Shown piece after piece: positions 24,701 to 35,480 of a stretch of 64,000 bases of DNA. A program made the translations under genes and the position numbers. Origin of the DNA: Nephrocerus scutellatus (Eukaryota > Arthropoda > Insecta > Diptera > Pipunculidae). The stretch's first letter is position 1. Each line of letters begins with the position of its first letter. The stretch is from positions 114,927,908 to 114,991,907 of the forward strand of contig OX352763.1 in assembly GCA_947095585.1 (NCBI GenBank), read 5' to 3'. The notes beneath the pieces were generated by a model. It had not been told where the DNA came from and did no database searches. It saw only the letters and a program-made list of their open reading frames with translations.

Positions 24701-24900
24701 GTTGCCATCTCTTACGCGCTCTCTTCTTTTCCCGTATAGATCTTCGATTTCAGGCTGGTATTTTGCTTTGCTGTTCCATACTCCTGTCCTTCGGAAGGGA
24801 GTGTTTTTTTCAAGCAGCGCTCTGAATAACTTTCATGAGTTTATCAACTTCGTCTTCTATCTCGAACGGCGTCTTAAGTGGCACATTTAAAGCAACATTT
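21700..24900 (-). mobile_element. Jockey-like LINE ORF2, split by an R1-like insertion
   Basis: The - strand gives the EN-RT linker at 24,890-24,430 (KRARKRWQQSLAPPDKTYL, YLEGLTANKTSNYSLWKAMK). Reading breaks at about 24,410 and resumes at 23,037 with TLLTEEPKASTEN. The RT follows: LKNNKEPGNDLITGEIL, KKSYRPISLLPIISKVFEKL, GHQFGFRVKHSTIDQV at 23,030-22,540, GVPQGSVLSPILFL at 22,350-22,290, and the thumb at 22,149-21,754 (EAKYLGMTLDAKPKW, YKQVLQPSWMYGIQILG). This is classical Jockey wording. The YADD block and other parts are missing or frameshifted. The intervening 23,038-24,408 is a foreign R1-like element, so the Jockey copy is older. Confidence 0.9.
23038..24408 (-). mobile_element. R1-like LINE, 5'-truncated, nested in the Jockey copy
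   Basis: On the - strand it begins in the RT palm at about 24,405 (NLMMDTLLGQLAGLC) with the catalytic box CCVYSDDLIILVEGNSR (YSDD instead of YADD). It continues with DVSLDKTVMMLLKGKLS and a C-terminal domain at 23,837-23,532 (SETASCICGFPREDWLHLLC, ECPIYSDIR; CxC...H...C). A 3' UTR follows down to 23,038. The 3' end is exactly where the Jockey frame resumes, and the UTR recurs three more times in the window. 5' truncation inside the RT is typical of LINE retrotransposition. Confidence 0.85.
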
Positions 24901-24999
24901 TCCTTGCAGCTTCTTCTGAAATATACCTATAAGGATGCATTTTTTTAAATTTGGGTATTGTGCACCTTATATTAACTTCTGCACAAGCATTTTGACTCT

Positions 25000-25990
25000 A
25001 CCTCCACTTTACTCCTAAAAAAACTATAAATTCCAAACGACTGCAAGATAGTGAGAATACTCCTAAAATCGAAAGGAGACTCTTTCCCTTTTGTTTTTTT
25101 TTTGTAATTCCTACTTCCATTCCGTATTCCTGGCAAAAAGTTTTATTCGTTTTCGCGCTTCAGAGATTTGTACGACTTTGCCACTTAAAGGGAAATGGCT
25201 AAGGGAAATCTTAAGACATCGATGGCTTAGCTCTGATTGGAAATTTCTTTAGTGCACCTGGTATTTTCCAATTTAAGTTCTGCCATATAACATTAATCTT
25301 ATGTGTGTGTTTATACTAAGGCAGTACAAAGCTATTAAAAAAAAGGAATTTCTCCAACTATAAATGTTTATGAAGGTTGTTCTGCTCTGACTGCGTTTTC
25401 GAATTGAAATAAAAGAAACAAAGGACAATACATCACACTATACACTAAGTATGAGAAGTTACATGCAATGGTGTCTGTGAGTCGGTGTGTGTGGGTAAAC
25501 ACAACAAATAAATTAATAATGTAATCATATATCCATCAATCATTGTGGCATATAAGAAGTAACCTCAGTGGAAATTAACTTCGTCGTAAAAAAAAGTAAA
25601 AAATCCTTTCTAAAAAGGATAAAAATGAATTTAAGGTGAAATACATTACGTGATTGTTGTTATTAGCAATCAGAAATACAATTCGTTACCTACAAAAAAC
25701 AATTAAGGTAATGTGTTTCAATTATTCAGAATATTACAGGACTATTAGAACCACAAAGAAATAAATAAATTGACATACAAGGTCTGATAAAAAAAAAATA
25801 CACATAACTTTTGTTTCTCTCCGTCCTTATTTTCTATTAATATTGGGAAGACCTCCTTGGTAACATTATCGGAAAACACAGCTTACACGACACCACTTCT
25901 AGAAATGCACTTATGCTTATGTACTGATTGAAAGTCACTATAGCAAGCACAAGGTTTCCCCATCTCAATATTCCCAAAGTGACTTGGAAG
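25000..25990. other. AT-rich stretch without recognised features
   Basis: No domain, repeat family or RNA gene recognised between the Jockey-like LINE and the AACAC array. Confidence 0.4.
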
Positions 25991-26005
25991 TCTCTTTATG
26001 AACCC

Positions 26006-26399
26006 AACACAACACAACACAACACAACACAACACAACACAATACAACAGAACACAATGCAACAGAACACAATGCAACAGAACACAACACAACACAACAC
26101 AACACAACACAACACAACACAACACAACACAACACAACACAACACAACACAACACAACACAACACAACACAACACAACACAACACAACACAACACAACAC
26201 AACACAACACAACACAACACAACACAACACAACACAACACAACACAACACAACACAACACAACACAACACAACACAACACAACACAACACAACACAACAC
26301 AACACAACACAACACAACACAACACAACACAACACAACACAACACAACACAACACAACACAACACAACACAACACAATACAACACAACACAACACAACA
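26006..26399 (+). repeat. (AACAC)n pentanucleotide array
   Basis: About 79 tandem AACAC units with few interruptions. Near the left end AATAC, AACAG and CAATGC variants form a short higher-order pattern (AACAGAACACAATGC repeated), and one AATAC lies near the right end. The long centre is perfect, suggesting recent expansion. Long open frames in several frames on both strands (TQHN.., VVLCC..) are artefacts of the period-5 repeat. Confidence 0.98.
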
Positions 26400-26454
26400 A
26401 CAGGACGGTCTGGACAATCACCTTTTCTTTTGGGTAAGAAGGCATTTGCTGGTG

Positions 26455-26500
26455 CCAATGACCGGACGCCGGTTATAGAGCAAAATATGATAATAAAGAC
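26455..26500 (+). mobile_element. RTE-like LINE 3' end
   Basis: GACCGGACGCCGGTTATAGA followed by GCAAAATATGATAATAAAG matches the 3' terminus of the resident RTE-like family. Only the 3' tip is present. The adjacent AACAC array begins 55 bp upstream. Confidence 0.6.
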
Positions 26501-26524
26501 AGCAATTAAGTAGTAAAGCCCCCT

Positions 26525-26660
26525 ATCGGAGCGCTAAGAAGACCCTGCATAAGACCTTAATCATCCTAGTATTGCTCTATGGAGCTGAAGCATGAAATCT
26601 ATCAAAGGCGGGTGGTCGTTTCGAACGAAAAATTCTAAGATTTTTGGTCCTTTTTGTGTT
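26525..26660 (+). pseudogene. RTE-like LINE RT thumb fragment
   Basis: The + strand reads KTLHKTLIILVLLYGAEA, a stop, NLSKA and RFERKILRFLVL. This corresponds to the RTE pattern 'YKTLIRPVLLYGSETW.L...FERKILRRIFGP'. The Trp codon is a stop (TGA). It lies 3' of an RTE 3' end in the same orientation, so it is a separate copy. Confidence 0.7.
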
Positions 26661-26779
26661 GACGTTATTTGAATTCGATGACGCATCATACGAGCTGTAC
26701 AGCGACATCTAGTAAGAAAGTACGCACTGGACGTTTGCATCAAATAGATATCAGCGCTCCGTTTTCGAACCAAGCCCAA

Positions 26780-28480
26780 AGGGGCAGCGCACTATTGTAT
26801 TTTTTTAAAATACAACAAAAGAAGTAAGCTACAAATACGCCATGTACAAGTGTACCAACGAAAAAGTTGGACTATAAGGAGGCACTTATCGGTCTACATA
26901 CAGACTTAGTGCACTGAATTGGACTAAATTTTGGTCATTAAAAACCAAATCCAGTTCTTAGAAACAATAGAAGTAGTAGTCAAAGCAATCAGAGTGGTTT
27001 CCAAATGACGTCACCTTGTAAGGGATATTAAGGATATTTAGGTTTTTTTTCTCCGGTCTCTTCTGTACACTTAATGGATACAATTGTAATCCTGATCCTG
27101 AGAGTAATTTCAAAACCAAAAATACTTCTCTTAAAAAAAAAGTCCATTCTCCCCGAGTCTATCACTTTTTATTTAACGTCGTACAATGTGCAGACACAAA
27201 TGCTATTACTCCGCTGATACTCGTACTTAGAAAAAATCGTTAACTTTACTTTAATGTCCTGTGTAATTTTCCAGATCATTTAATTTCTGCAGCAGTTTCC
27301 TTGGGGGTAAAAAATTTGTTCACAACTTTGCAATTTCACAGACCGTCACGCTCCTGCGGCGTAATCTAGGCTGAGATTTCGCACACTCTCACATGCAGAC
27401 TAATGCAATTTTAATTAATTTCATCTCCTCTATGAACATTCAAGCTCGGCGTGCGTCCCGTCAAGTTTAACTTCTTACTTTGATGGAAAAGTTTCCCTTC
27501 TTCGAAAGAGTTTCTTTCAAAAGTTTTGCACACGAAAGGGTTCTTGTTTACAGTTTCACTTCTCTAACTTTGTTAATCCTTGTGCATGTCCTCGTCCTTG
27601 TTATAAACAACACCAAATGCAGATGTTGCAAATGCGAGCAATTCTACGAGTATGTGCTGAACAGGATTACGAGTACCCATGGTGAACACTGTAACTAGGT
27701 GCAGACTTAATTGCAAAACTCCTGATGGCAAAATAAGTGAACAGAACGTTTGTTCCCCCTTCGTCTTCTGTTATTTCCAATATGCAATACATTATGAAGT
27801 CACATATTTGGTGTTATTGTTTCGTCAAAAAACTAACTATAACTGAAAAGTCCTTGTTGTCCTCATGTACCTACACATGTACTCGTACGGATACATATTT
27901 GGGGATCCAGTTAAGAATGCAGCTTAAAACAGGAATATCAGATTACCTGTGCCTAAGGGTGAAATTTAACCAAAAGCCTCGAGGGGTATTTACAAGAAAG
28001 TAAGCTTTGTTTTCGAATAGCGACAAAAGGATAAACACCACTAACACGGCTCTTTACACTATGTACTATAGACACAGTACTGATGCATCCTACTAGGATA
28101 ACATTTCGTTAGTCAGTTTGGATTAAGGCAAAAGCAGTTACATGTTTTGTTAAAATCACTTAACAAAGTTCAGGCATTTCATAAATCTGATATGTTTTGG
28201 GCGTTTCCGAAATATTTGTTTTATTTGTCTTCCGAGACTTTCTGAGTATTTTCGTAATATCCTTGTGGAATTGTTGTCCTTTTCTTAGACGAGAACACAA
28301 AAAGTTATCACTTAATTCCCCCTAAGAGTACATTTATTATTTATAAGGATTCCAAGGATGATAGTGAAGTTTTCCGCCATAAATAGGGTTGTTTTTTATT
28401 AATTTTTCTATCGAGAGTTAACTTAAGTAGATAACTTTAGAAAAATACATTACATTACAATATATTCATACAATTATTAC
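26780..28480. other. Stretch without recognised features
   Basis: No coding domain, repeat family or RNA gene recognised. Open frames at 27,480-27,698 and 27,737-28,003 (+) have no identifiable motif and no convincing splice context. Confidence 0.35.
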
Positions 28481-28487
28481 TGTACTA

Positions 28488-28930
28488 GTTGTTAACCCCA
28501 GCTTCACCCAAGACCCGCCAACCCCCTCCCTCAAGACACCGTTTAGACCCACCAAAGGCTAAAATAACAGGCGTTTTCCGGCTGCCCCTCCCACCCTACT
28601 AACCCAACCAAACTGACCATTCCACCCGCTGAAACCACCAAAGACCACACTGAAACCACCAAAAACCTTTAAGCCCCACTCTTAACTACCCACCACTAAC
28701 CCAAAATTGTATCCTATAACCTCCGGCCCTGTATTTTAGATATTTTTCTGTTTTTCCAGAATTCTCCATGTTTTTCCCAAATTTTCCAATATTCCGGATT
28801 TCTATAAACATCTCCGGACTATTATGAACATTTTAACAAAAAAATGAGCCAAATCGGTCCAGCCGTTTATCCGAGAAAAGGTAACAGACAGACAGAGTTA
28901 CTTTCACATTTATAATAATAGTATGGATTA
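28488..28930 (+). repeat. Dispersed repeat D, full copy
   Basis: It starts with ACTAGTTGTTAACCCCAGC, continues with C-rich ACC blocks, and ends with AAATCGGTCCAGCCGTTTAT, ACAGACAGACAGAGTTACTT and CACATTTATAATAATAGTAT. Both the opening and the 'acagacagacag...ttataatatag' ending are typical of non-autonomous non-LTR-like repeats in insects. Partial copies lie at 16,200-16,470 (-) and 33,640-33,770 (-). No protein is encoded. Confidence 0.7.
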
Positions 28931-29079
28931 AGAAAAATTATTAATGGCAAACCAACTAGAAAGGTTAATGTATTACATAAACTAAAGAAATATGTTAAGT
29001 GTGTTAAGCTAATGCCCGTTTTATGTTGTATAATCTACAGATTTGTTTCTGTAAATCTAACAACGAAAGTCATCAACAA

Positions 29080-29400
29080 GATGTGGTTTCCAGCGCTTTA
29101 CTATAGTCATATAAATGTTTTCACTATAAAACATAGTCATTTGTAAATAAAATGAAAGAAACAGGCCTAAAATATCTACCTTGAGGTACTCCAAAATAAT
29201 AACAAATTATAGGTAACTAAAAAACATTGAAAAAGTGTCCAATGAAAGCCTATTAGCTGTAGTCTATGAACACTAATCTACTTGTTTACTGATTCAATTT
29301 AATGATTTCTTGCAGTACAATATAATATAAACCCCAGTTATAGTTAGCAAGTCGACGTTCGACTTAGTTGCTTAACATTTTTATTCTCATAGATTTAATA
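29080..29400 (-). pseudogene. Jockey/CR1-group LINE RT remnant
   Basis: The - strand reads ICYYFGVPQGRYFRPVSF and ILFTNDYVL, a decayed RT block 5 (GVPQGSHLGPLLFILFINDL). Upstream residues (LFIDYS, AFIGHFFNVF) fit the preceding RT region, with stops. Inactive and short. Confidence 0.6.
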
Positions 29401-29799
29401 TAAGGCCTGCATTTTTTGTTATCATAATCATAACAATTTAAATTTCAATCTCAACCTCATTTAATTTCTTCCGCTTTCTCTAATCATTCCCGGGTAATCA
29501 GAATTCAAAAGCTTTTTTTATTAATAGATTAGGAAAATTGTGCAAAAGTAGTAAAGCCATGTGAATTTATGGCAATGAATGAATTTTTGCAGAATTGTAG
29601 TGCTTACTAGCTAGAATTGGGAAACCCTAGAAATCAGGGTAGCTAAGATCCTGATTATAAGACGCTTAGAAAATGGGAATATCTCTGGAATGGGAGGTAG
29701 TAAAAATTTTGGTTAATACTTTGAATAACGCAGAATTGAATTGCCAACATAGTAAGGGCCGTTATTTACTCTAAAATAACAGTAAAAGAACGCAGTTTA

Positions 29800-30140
29800 C
29801 TTCAAATTTGACAGATATGGCGGAATATGACACAACATCATTCGAATGTCCTTCACGGAAAAGTCTTCACAAGTGAATGCACTGAAATTGTTCATGACTT
29901 TTTCGCATATATCGGGTGATACACCGGAAGTTTCGCTTTTGATATTGGTTCTGAGGGTCGCTAGCAATCTCCATTGGCTGCCAGCATCATTGAAGTCGAG
30001 TATGATCCAGTGGCCACTTTAGTGTAAAACCCTCATCAAAGAAGCAATTTCTGTGGGTGTAATGGCATTTCGCGAATTTCTGAATTAACGAAGTCGTTTA
30101 GCCAGATATGGGCTTCATCACTGAAAATGATTTTGCGCTG
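29800..30140 (-). pseudogene. Tc1/mariner-superfamily transposase remnant
   Basis: The - strand reads QRKIIFSDEAHIWLNDFVNS, the 'FSDEAHFWLNG' block that holds the second catalytic Asp. After frameshifts comes VSPDICEKVMNNFSAF, resembling the C-terminal 'P.LCEKVMENF..R...C'. The third catalytic region is not readable. Terminal inverted repeats were not found. Same broad family as the elements at 35,437 and 50,849. Confidence 0.65.
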
Positions 30141-30399
30141 AAAATATGGTTTGTTTTCACACAGGTTAAGGGTCCAATCATTCAAGAAACGTCTCAACTG
30201 ATACTCGTTCTGTTTCAGTTCTTGCAGTCAAATGCTCCAGTTTTTGTGAATTTAAACAATTGGTGTCATTTTTATAGGATCCAAGTCATCAGTGTTTTGT
30301 ATGTACATTCCAGAACAATCTTCGAGTTGCAACGAGCTGATTTCAATTCTAGTAGAGTAGGTTGGCTGTCACTACATATTGTCAAGGTTCGTCCTTGTA

Positions 30400-30600
30400 T
30401 CTTATAGGAGATAGTCCAGTTGGCAACTTGTAAAAAAGCAATTATTTCTGTTTGAAAAACAGTTGCCCGTTTTCAAGTGCGAATGCCTCTTTAGAATTCT
30501 CATCTAAGAACAATCCTGCTCCAGTTCCTTTATCAGTATGGCAACCGTCAGTGAAGAATATTGGTTCAAATTCCCTAAGGATCTCTTAGTTGAATTTTTC
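30400..30600 (-). pseudogene. LINE RNase H start fragment
   Basis: The - strand contains EPIFFTDGCHTDKGTGAGLF and LDENSKEAFALENG, the first beta strands of a LINE-type RNase H (TDGS.T..G.GAG). The first catalytic Asp is retained. Sequence on either side does not extend the domain. Confidence 0.65.
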
Positions 30601-30694
30601 TTACTTTTTCTGTAGGATATTGAACTTTATATCCTCTTTTGCACATAAGAAATGGTACAATACTGCCCTCAGGCATCAGGAGCGTAGGAATTTG

Positions 30695-30770
30695 TTTGTC
30701 AACATACATAGTCGCGGTAGATTATTTGGGATGCCGCCGCATTCTCTCATGGCTTTATACTTTTTCTAAC
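30695..30770 (-). pseudogene. RTE-like RT fragment
   Basis: The - strand reads KYKAMRECGGIPNNLPRLCM, similar to 'LYKAMRKFGIPNKL.RLC.MT' between RT blocks 3 and 4. The same motif occurs at 55,745-55,850. Very short. Confidence 0.5.
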
Positions 30771-30949
30771 TTTCAATCGCTAGCTTACATTCATCATCGA
30801 ACAAGTCGTTCTGATCTTTACCTAAGATGGTGTCAGCAGTGTATATTTTTGAATCGTGTCCATTTATCTCGTAGCCTAACATCTCAGCCGACTTACTCTA
30901 CCTCCATTAATTGCGTGACCGGAGTTGTTTCTGATCTCTTTGTAGCGCA

Positions 30950-30995
30950 TTGGCTCGAATCTGATCCGGTTGTAGAGCAAAATATGATTATAATG
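30950..30995 (+). mobile_element. RTE-like LINE 3' end
   Basis: ATCTGATCCGGTTGTAGAGC followed by AAAATATGATTATAATGG matches the 3' terminus of the RTE-like family. Only the tip is present. Confidence 0.6.
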
Positions 30996-31476
30996 GATTT
31001 TCTGTGTAGGGTGCCAATATAAAAAATTTACGATCTCAACTCGAAGGTTGCAAAACGCAGTTTCCTTATCAGCCTTATACAAAAAAAACCTCCTTACATG
31101 TCGAACGTTGTAAGATGTAAGTAATAAAGAAACGATGTTTTTTTTTGCAATGGGAGCCGTCCGACACGGCGCCAAAGACGACTTTAGCGAATACAAACAA
31201 TCCAGATTTTTTTCAATTTTTGTCCAACTTCATCTCCATCTCGAACACCCCATTCTAAGGAAGAATGTGCTCTTCAAATGTTTTATTAGAATTTTGCACC
31301 CCAACCATTAGCTCCAGCCAAGCCAAGTTCAGTCAGCAAATCATTCCTTTACATATATTGACTTATGAGAGTCCTGTGTAGCAAAGTCAATGGCAGTCTC
31401 GATGGAAAATCTATAAGAGGGTAGTTTTATGCTTCTTCAACATTTTTTTTCATTCTTGGCAATTACTTTTAAAAGG

Positions 31477-31772
31477 ATGGAGGACAATAACGAGGAGAAC
31501 GACGGCCAAGGCAATGTGTGCTTCAATACAACAATGGGTGGTGTACAGGAGGACGACTCACTCGACTGCCAAAATGGGAAAATCAACAATAATAACACAT
31601 AAACCAAATATCTATCCGACGGCGAATATGCATATAAAGTGAAAAGTTGTCGCGACTATCGTCTGGCAAAGCGAGATATTCCATCGGTGACAGGACAGGA
31701 CATTCATCCTAAAAGTAAGTTTCCAAGGCGGAAAGTTGTCGACGAAATTCAACATCCGATAGTTATGTTGGA
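31477..31772 (+). other. Possible coding exon or pseudogene, unidentified
   Basis: Starting at ATG 31,477 a frame reads MEDNNEENDGQGNVCFNTTM, GGVQEDDSLDCQNGKINNNN, then TAA at 31,600. The same frame then stays open for 56 more codons (YLSDGEYAYKVKSCRDYRLA, KRDIPSVTGQDIHPK) to a stop at 31,770. A strong donor-like AAAA|GTAAGT lies at 31,714-31,720, and a pyrimidine-rich tract ending AAAAG precedes the ATG, so this could be a first or internal coding exon with a lesion, or a 41-codon ORF. The acidic, Asn-rich composition looks more coding-like than the surroundings. I do not recognise the protein. Its phase does not fit the exon at 43,262. Confidence 0.35.
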
Positions 31773-32149
31773 ATCGCTGTAAAATGTATTGCAACGCGAT
31801 TGTAATAATTATATGCGAATTCACACAAAGATGGGAGGGAGAGGCAGAGAAAGACGGAAGTAAACATGGATGAAACGGAGACTTTAGACAAGAGTTTTCG
31901 CACTTTTTATTAAAGGAGCGAACCGAACGCCAAACCGGATAAATGAGATAAAGAACAAAGTCATTGTAGTCTTATTCTTCTTCTTTATGGGGAAACTTTT
32001 GCGCCGCTATCTTTTATGGTTTGTGGATTTTTTAAGTTTAAGTTTTATCAACTATGACTATGCAGGATATGCGGTCATTATTGTCGCCATTGACGTAGAA
32101 CATTATTTGTGCATATGTATATGTATTATGAAAATTGCAAATTAACTCA

Positions 32150-32560
32150 TTTGTAATCATCTGAAGACTGGGGTACCACAGGGATCTGGGCTTGGCCCAC
32201 TTCTATTTGCCTGATTTATTAATTATCTCACAAAGCTTTGCAATTCAGTTTCTGTGCATATGTACGCTGATGATGTACAAGTCTACTTCTCATGCCCCAG
32301 ACGGCTTATAGAAGTTTTTGTTACCCAATTAATGATGATCTTGATCGTATTTATGAGTGGGCTGCGAGAGAAATAGCCGACGACTTAATCAACAACAGAA
32401 CATGCCACTGGCTAGTGACTTATCTAGCAGAATACTTGATGGTAATGCGATCTCATATTGCAGTTAAGTTAAAAATTTTGGGTAATGACCATATAAACTC
32501 TGTTGTTGGCAGAATAGAAGGTACATTTCGCTATGGAAAAGTGCTGTCTTGACTTTCTAG
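32150..32560 (+). pseudogene. Jockey/CR1-group LINE RT fragment with YADD
   Basis: The + strand reads LKTGVPQGSGLGPLLFA, a stop, FINYLTKLCNSVSVHMYADD and VQVYF. Both RT block 5 and the catalytic YADD box are present. One stop lies between them, and a frame change follows into a region resembling 'NEDLDRI.EWAARN' (32,330-32,380). Inactive. Confidence 0.75.
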
Positions 32561-32879
32561 GGTGTTCGTTTAAAGCTGTTTCAACGTTCTTAAAAAACTC
32601 TGCTAGCAGTCTGAGAATATGTACTGCTACTCGGACTCAATTCCTTCTCGCCTTAACTTAAGTTGCTCCTAAAGCTATGATAAGATAAATTTTTCCCAGC
32701 TAAATATAACACCGCGATTCTCAATTGACCGCTGAGAGACTACATCATCATTAGAAACTTTATCTTCTCCCATATTAAGTCACACTTTTAACTCACTATG
32801 TTATGTCCCATGTTAATGTCCCCTGTTAAGTCATGTCTCATGTTAATGTCCCATATATTCATAATCTATACTTAATGTT

Positions 32880-33090
32880 ATAAAGAGGTAATGTTGGTTT
32901 GTGTGTAGGAGGTAATTTTCGAAACTACTGGACTGATTTTAAAAATTCGTTCACCAATATTTAGAATGGACTTTCATAAATCAAGGACGAGACAGCCGAT
33001 TGAGCTAAAACTTTCACAGAATATGCGTCTTAATAAAGTCTCGGTAAATCACAAAGTGCGAATACGATCGAGGTGACTTTTTGTTTAGGT
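32880..33090 (+). repeat. Dispersed repeat terminus
   Basis: It contains TTATAAAGAGGTAATGTTGG, TTTGTGTGTAGGAGG and AACTACTGGACTGATTTTAA. This matches the general insect repeat pattern 'ttataa..ggaaagtttgtgtgt...ctactggacggatttt'. The family is not identified. No coding potential. Confidence 0.45.
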
Positions 33091-33224
33091 TTAGGTTTAG
33101 GTTAGGCAATAGTACACCACCTCTCCCGTGATTTATGTGTGCGGGTGCCGGAGCTCCCGAAAGAAGCTAGTATAATATATTTCCGAAAGCCTAGCTATCT
33201 ATCAGATAAGATAAGTGACTAATT

Positions 33225-33470
33225 GGAATTTTGCGAAGGCATTAGACAAAGTCCAACATCCTGTTTCAATATATAAACCAGTGATAATGAACTTCCATTC
33301 GAACGTTTTCATTGGCTTTTCAGTTACCTAGTTGGCGGAAGCTAAATTTTTAATCTTAGGCACTGTCATTCTTTATTATTCTGGAGTACCTCACGGTAGC
33401 CATTTTGGCCCCGTTCTTCTCATTTTAATTGTCTTGCTGGCAGTTATTAACCTTTCTAATATCTACATAA
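33225..33470 (+). pseudogene. LINE RT fragment (blocks 3-5)
   Basis: The + strand reads NFAKALDKVQHPVSIYKP (RT block 3, with the catalytic D of 'F.KAFD'), NFHSNVFIGFSVT, then, after a stop, LILGTVILYYSGVPHGSHFG and PVLLI (block 5; Q replaced by H). Jockey/CR1-group wording. Truncated before YADD. Confidence 0.7.
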
Positions 33471-33489
33471 GAAAAGACTGAACATTATT

Positions 33490-33645
33490 TTTAAGATGGA
33501 TTTCCATCACTCTTATTTGGGTTCGGGGCCATATAGGAATAAAAGGAAATGAATCTGTTGATGCACTTGCAAGAAGTGGTTCTTCCGATGTTTCTACTGG
33601 TCTGGAGTCAGGCAAGCTTAACTCTTGGTATTCGAAGATTTATCG
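33490..33645 (+). pseudogene. LINE RNase H fragment
   Basis: An open + frame reads ISITLIWVRGHIGIKGNESV and DALARSGSSDVSTGLESG, the 'WVPGH.GI.GNE.AD.LAR.G' block of a LINE RNase H. It sits 20 bp after an RT fragment of a type that normally lacks RNase H, so two different elements abut here. Confidence 0.75.
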
Positions 33646-33770
33646 TTGTTTGGGGTCAGTAGGGTGGAGGGGCAACCGGGCAACGACTGTTATTTTTACC
33701 TTTGACAGGTCTTGATATCTTGAGGTGGGGTTTCAGGTAACACCGAGGTTAACAGCTAGTCTTATATAAA
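33640..33770 (-). repeat. Dispersed repeat D, partial copy
   Basis: The - strand reads AGACTAGCTGTTAACCTCGG ... AAAAATAACAGTCGTTGCCC and GGTTGCCCCTCCACCCTAC, aligning with the first 130 bases of the repeat at 28,488. Here the 3' part is missing. Confidence 0.65.
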
Positions 33771-33774
33771 ACTC

Positions 33775-35430
33775 ATCACATAATTAATACAAGTACAATA
33801 TCACTGAGCCTAAATATAGGCAATCGTTTTTGATGATTTCTTAATTCTAATACAATTCAATACGATGCTTAAACTGAGTCTATACATGGCGCTTTAAAGT
33901 GTATTACAATTATTTTCATAACAATATAAATTCGGCGTTACATTACATATCCTTTTATAATGATTTAAGAACATTTCAGTGCTGCACTTTTAAGGGAGGG
34001 TAAAAAAAAGAATATATATCGTTTTCAACAGTTCCTTTTGTTATTGATTTATTGATCAAAACGACATCATCAATACCCAGGAAACTAAAGAATTCTCATT
34101 ACTTTCTTGGCGATGACACTCAATCAGTCAGTAAGTTTCCTACTTCCTTACATTCCTTATAAGATTATAGAACCAATATAAACGACGACGAAGAATTTAC
34201 AATGAAATTTCTTGACAATGGATCTATGCAATTAATTTTACGACGAGCAGACAGGGCAGTCTTCCTTTTCCATTAATACAGCCGGCAGAATAAATCGTAC
34301 ATCGTTTCATCGATTAATGTCCTTTAAGTAAAAAATGCAAACAAAGCTCCGGAATACTTGAATATAAAAACAGATCCTTGTGTTTGTGCTTGAAATTAAT
34401 AAAACAATCAATATATAGTCGGGTAAGGACGTCAGTTACAGCATTAGGATAGTATTCGATCGATTTGTGTTAAGAATGAATGAATGAAAAATGCTATGGA
34501 GAAGAGAAATGATTTTTTAATTGAAATCACTTTTCTTTTTATTGCTGTAGTATAGAAAGGACTTGATTAGAAATCTATTTCAGTATCTTTCGATGGTAAG
34601 GTATGGTAAGGTAGATTTGTTTGCCTCACTTATCTTTTGAAGGAATTGCCAATTGTTTGTCTGCCAACAAATACCACGCAGGGCGAAGAGAAATTTTAAT
34701 TTAAAAGTTCACTAAAAGAAATGTTGAGACAATGTGTAGTTTAAGGATAATGCTTACAATTATTTTGCTTTTCAAATTAATTTTCTTGTTTGTGAATAGT
34801 CCTGCATCGCCCTATAGTATGTGAAACTGTAATCTGTGATCTGCTATTAATTTGCACAGAACATCACTAATTAATTAATTTATTTAAATTTCGTTCCTGT
34901 TGTACAACTGTACAGTACCTCCTCATGTCTCCTTGATCTTCTGCAGAACTGCTTCAATTTGTGTTAAATAAATACTCCCAGCTCACGGTTGGAATTTTGA
35001 ATTTAATTATAAAACCAGAAAACGTGAAAGTTGAAGTCCTCTGGTATTGTATCGCCGTGCCGCCGAAGTAAACTGGTTCGCTGATGTCCGAAGGACTTAA
35101 GTGGGAACGTGTTCAAGAGGAAATTTTGAATTCTGGTTGGTTTGGTTTTTCATCCAGATGATGCTCATTTTATGTAGGATTCGTTAGATGTTGTTGTTTT
35201 TTTAAATAAAAACGTATGCACAGAAAGATTCCCGTCAAACATGATTTCTATTTTGGACAATCAAATATGGCACACACAGACTAAGGGCTGAAGCAGGAAT
35301 ATCTTGATTGTTGGTAGTCAGTGTCTACTTAACAAGGATGGGTGTGTTGCGATATAAAAAGAACTTTTACATACTTTTCTTTTTTGGTTAATCTACGGTG
35401 TTGATTTTCCATAGTACTCGCACTGTGTTT
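33775..35430. other. Stretch without recognised features
   Basis: AT-rich with no transposon domain, splice-compatible exon or RNA gene recognised. Confidence 0.4.
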
Positions 35431-35480
35431 ATTCTACAGTGGTGTCCAAAAAGATGCTACCATTTACATCGCATTGACTT

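Noticed and set aside
25883..26513. Long open frames of 150-190 codons on both strands
   Set aside because: They are translations of the AACAC repeat; a period-5 repeat without stops is open in every frame.
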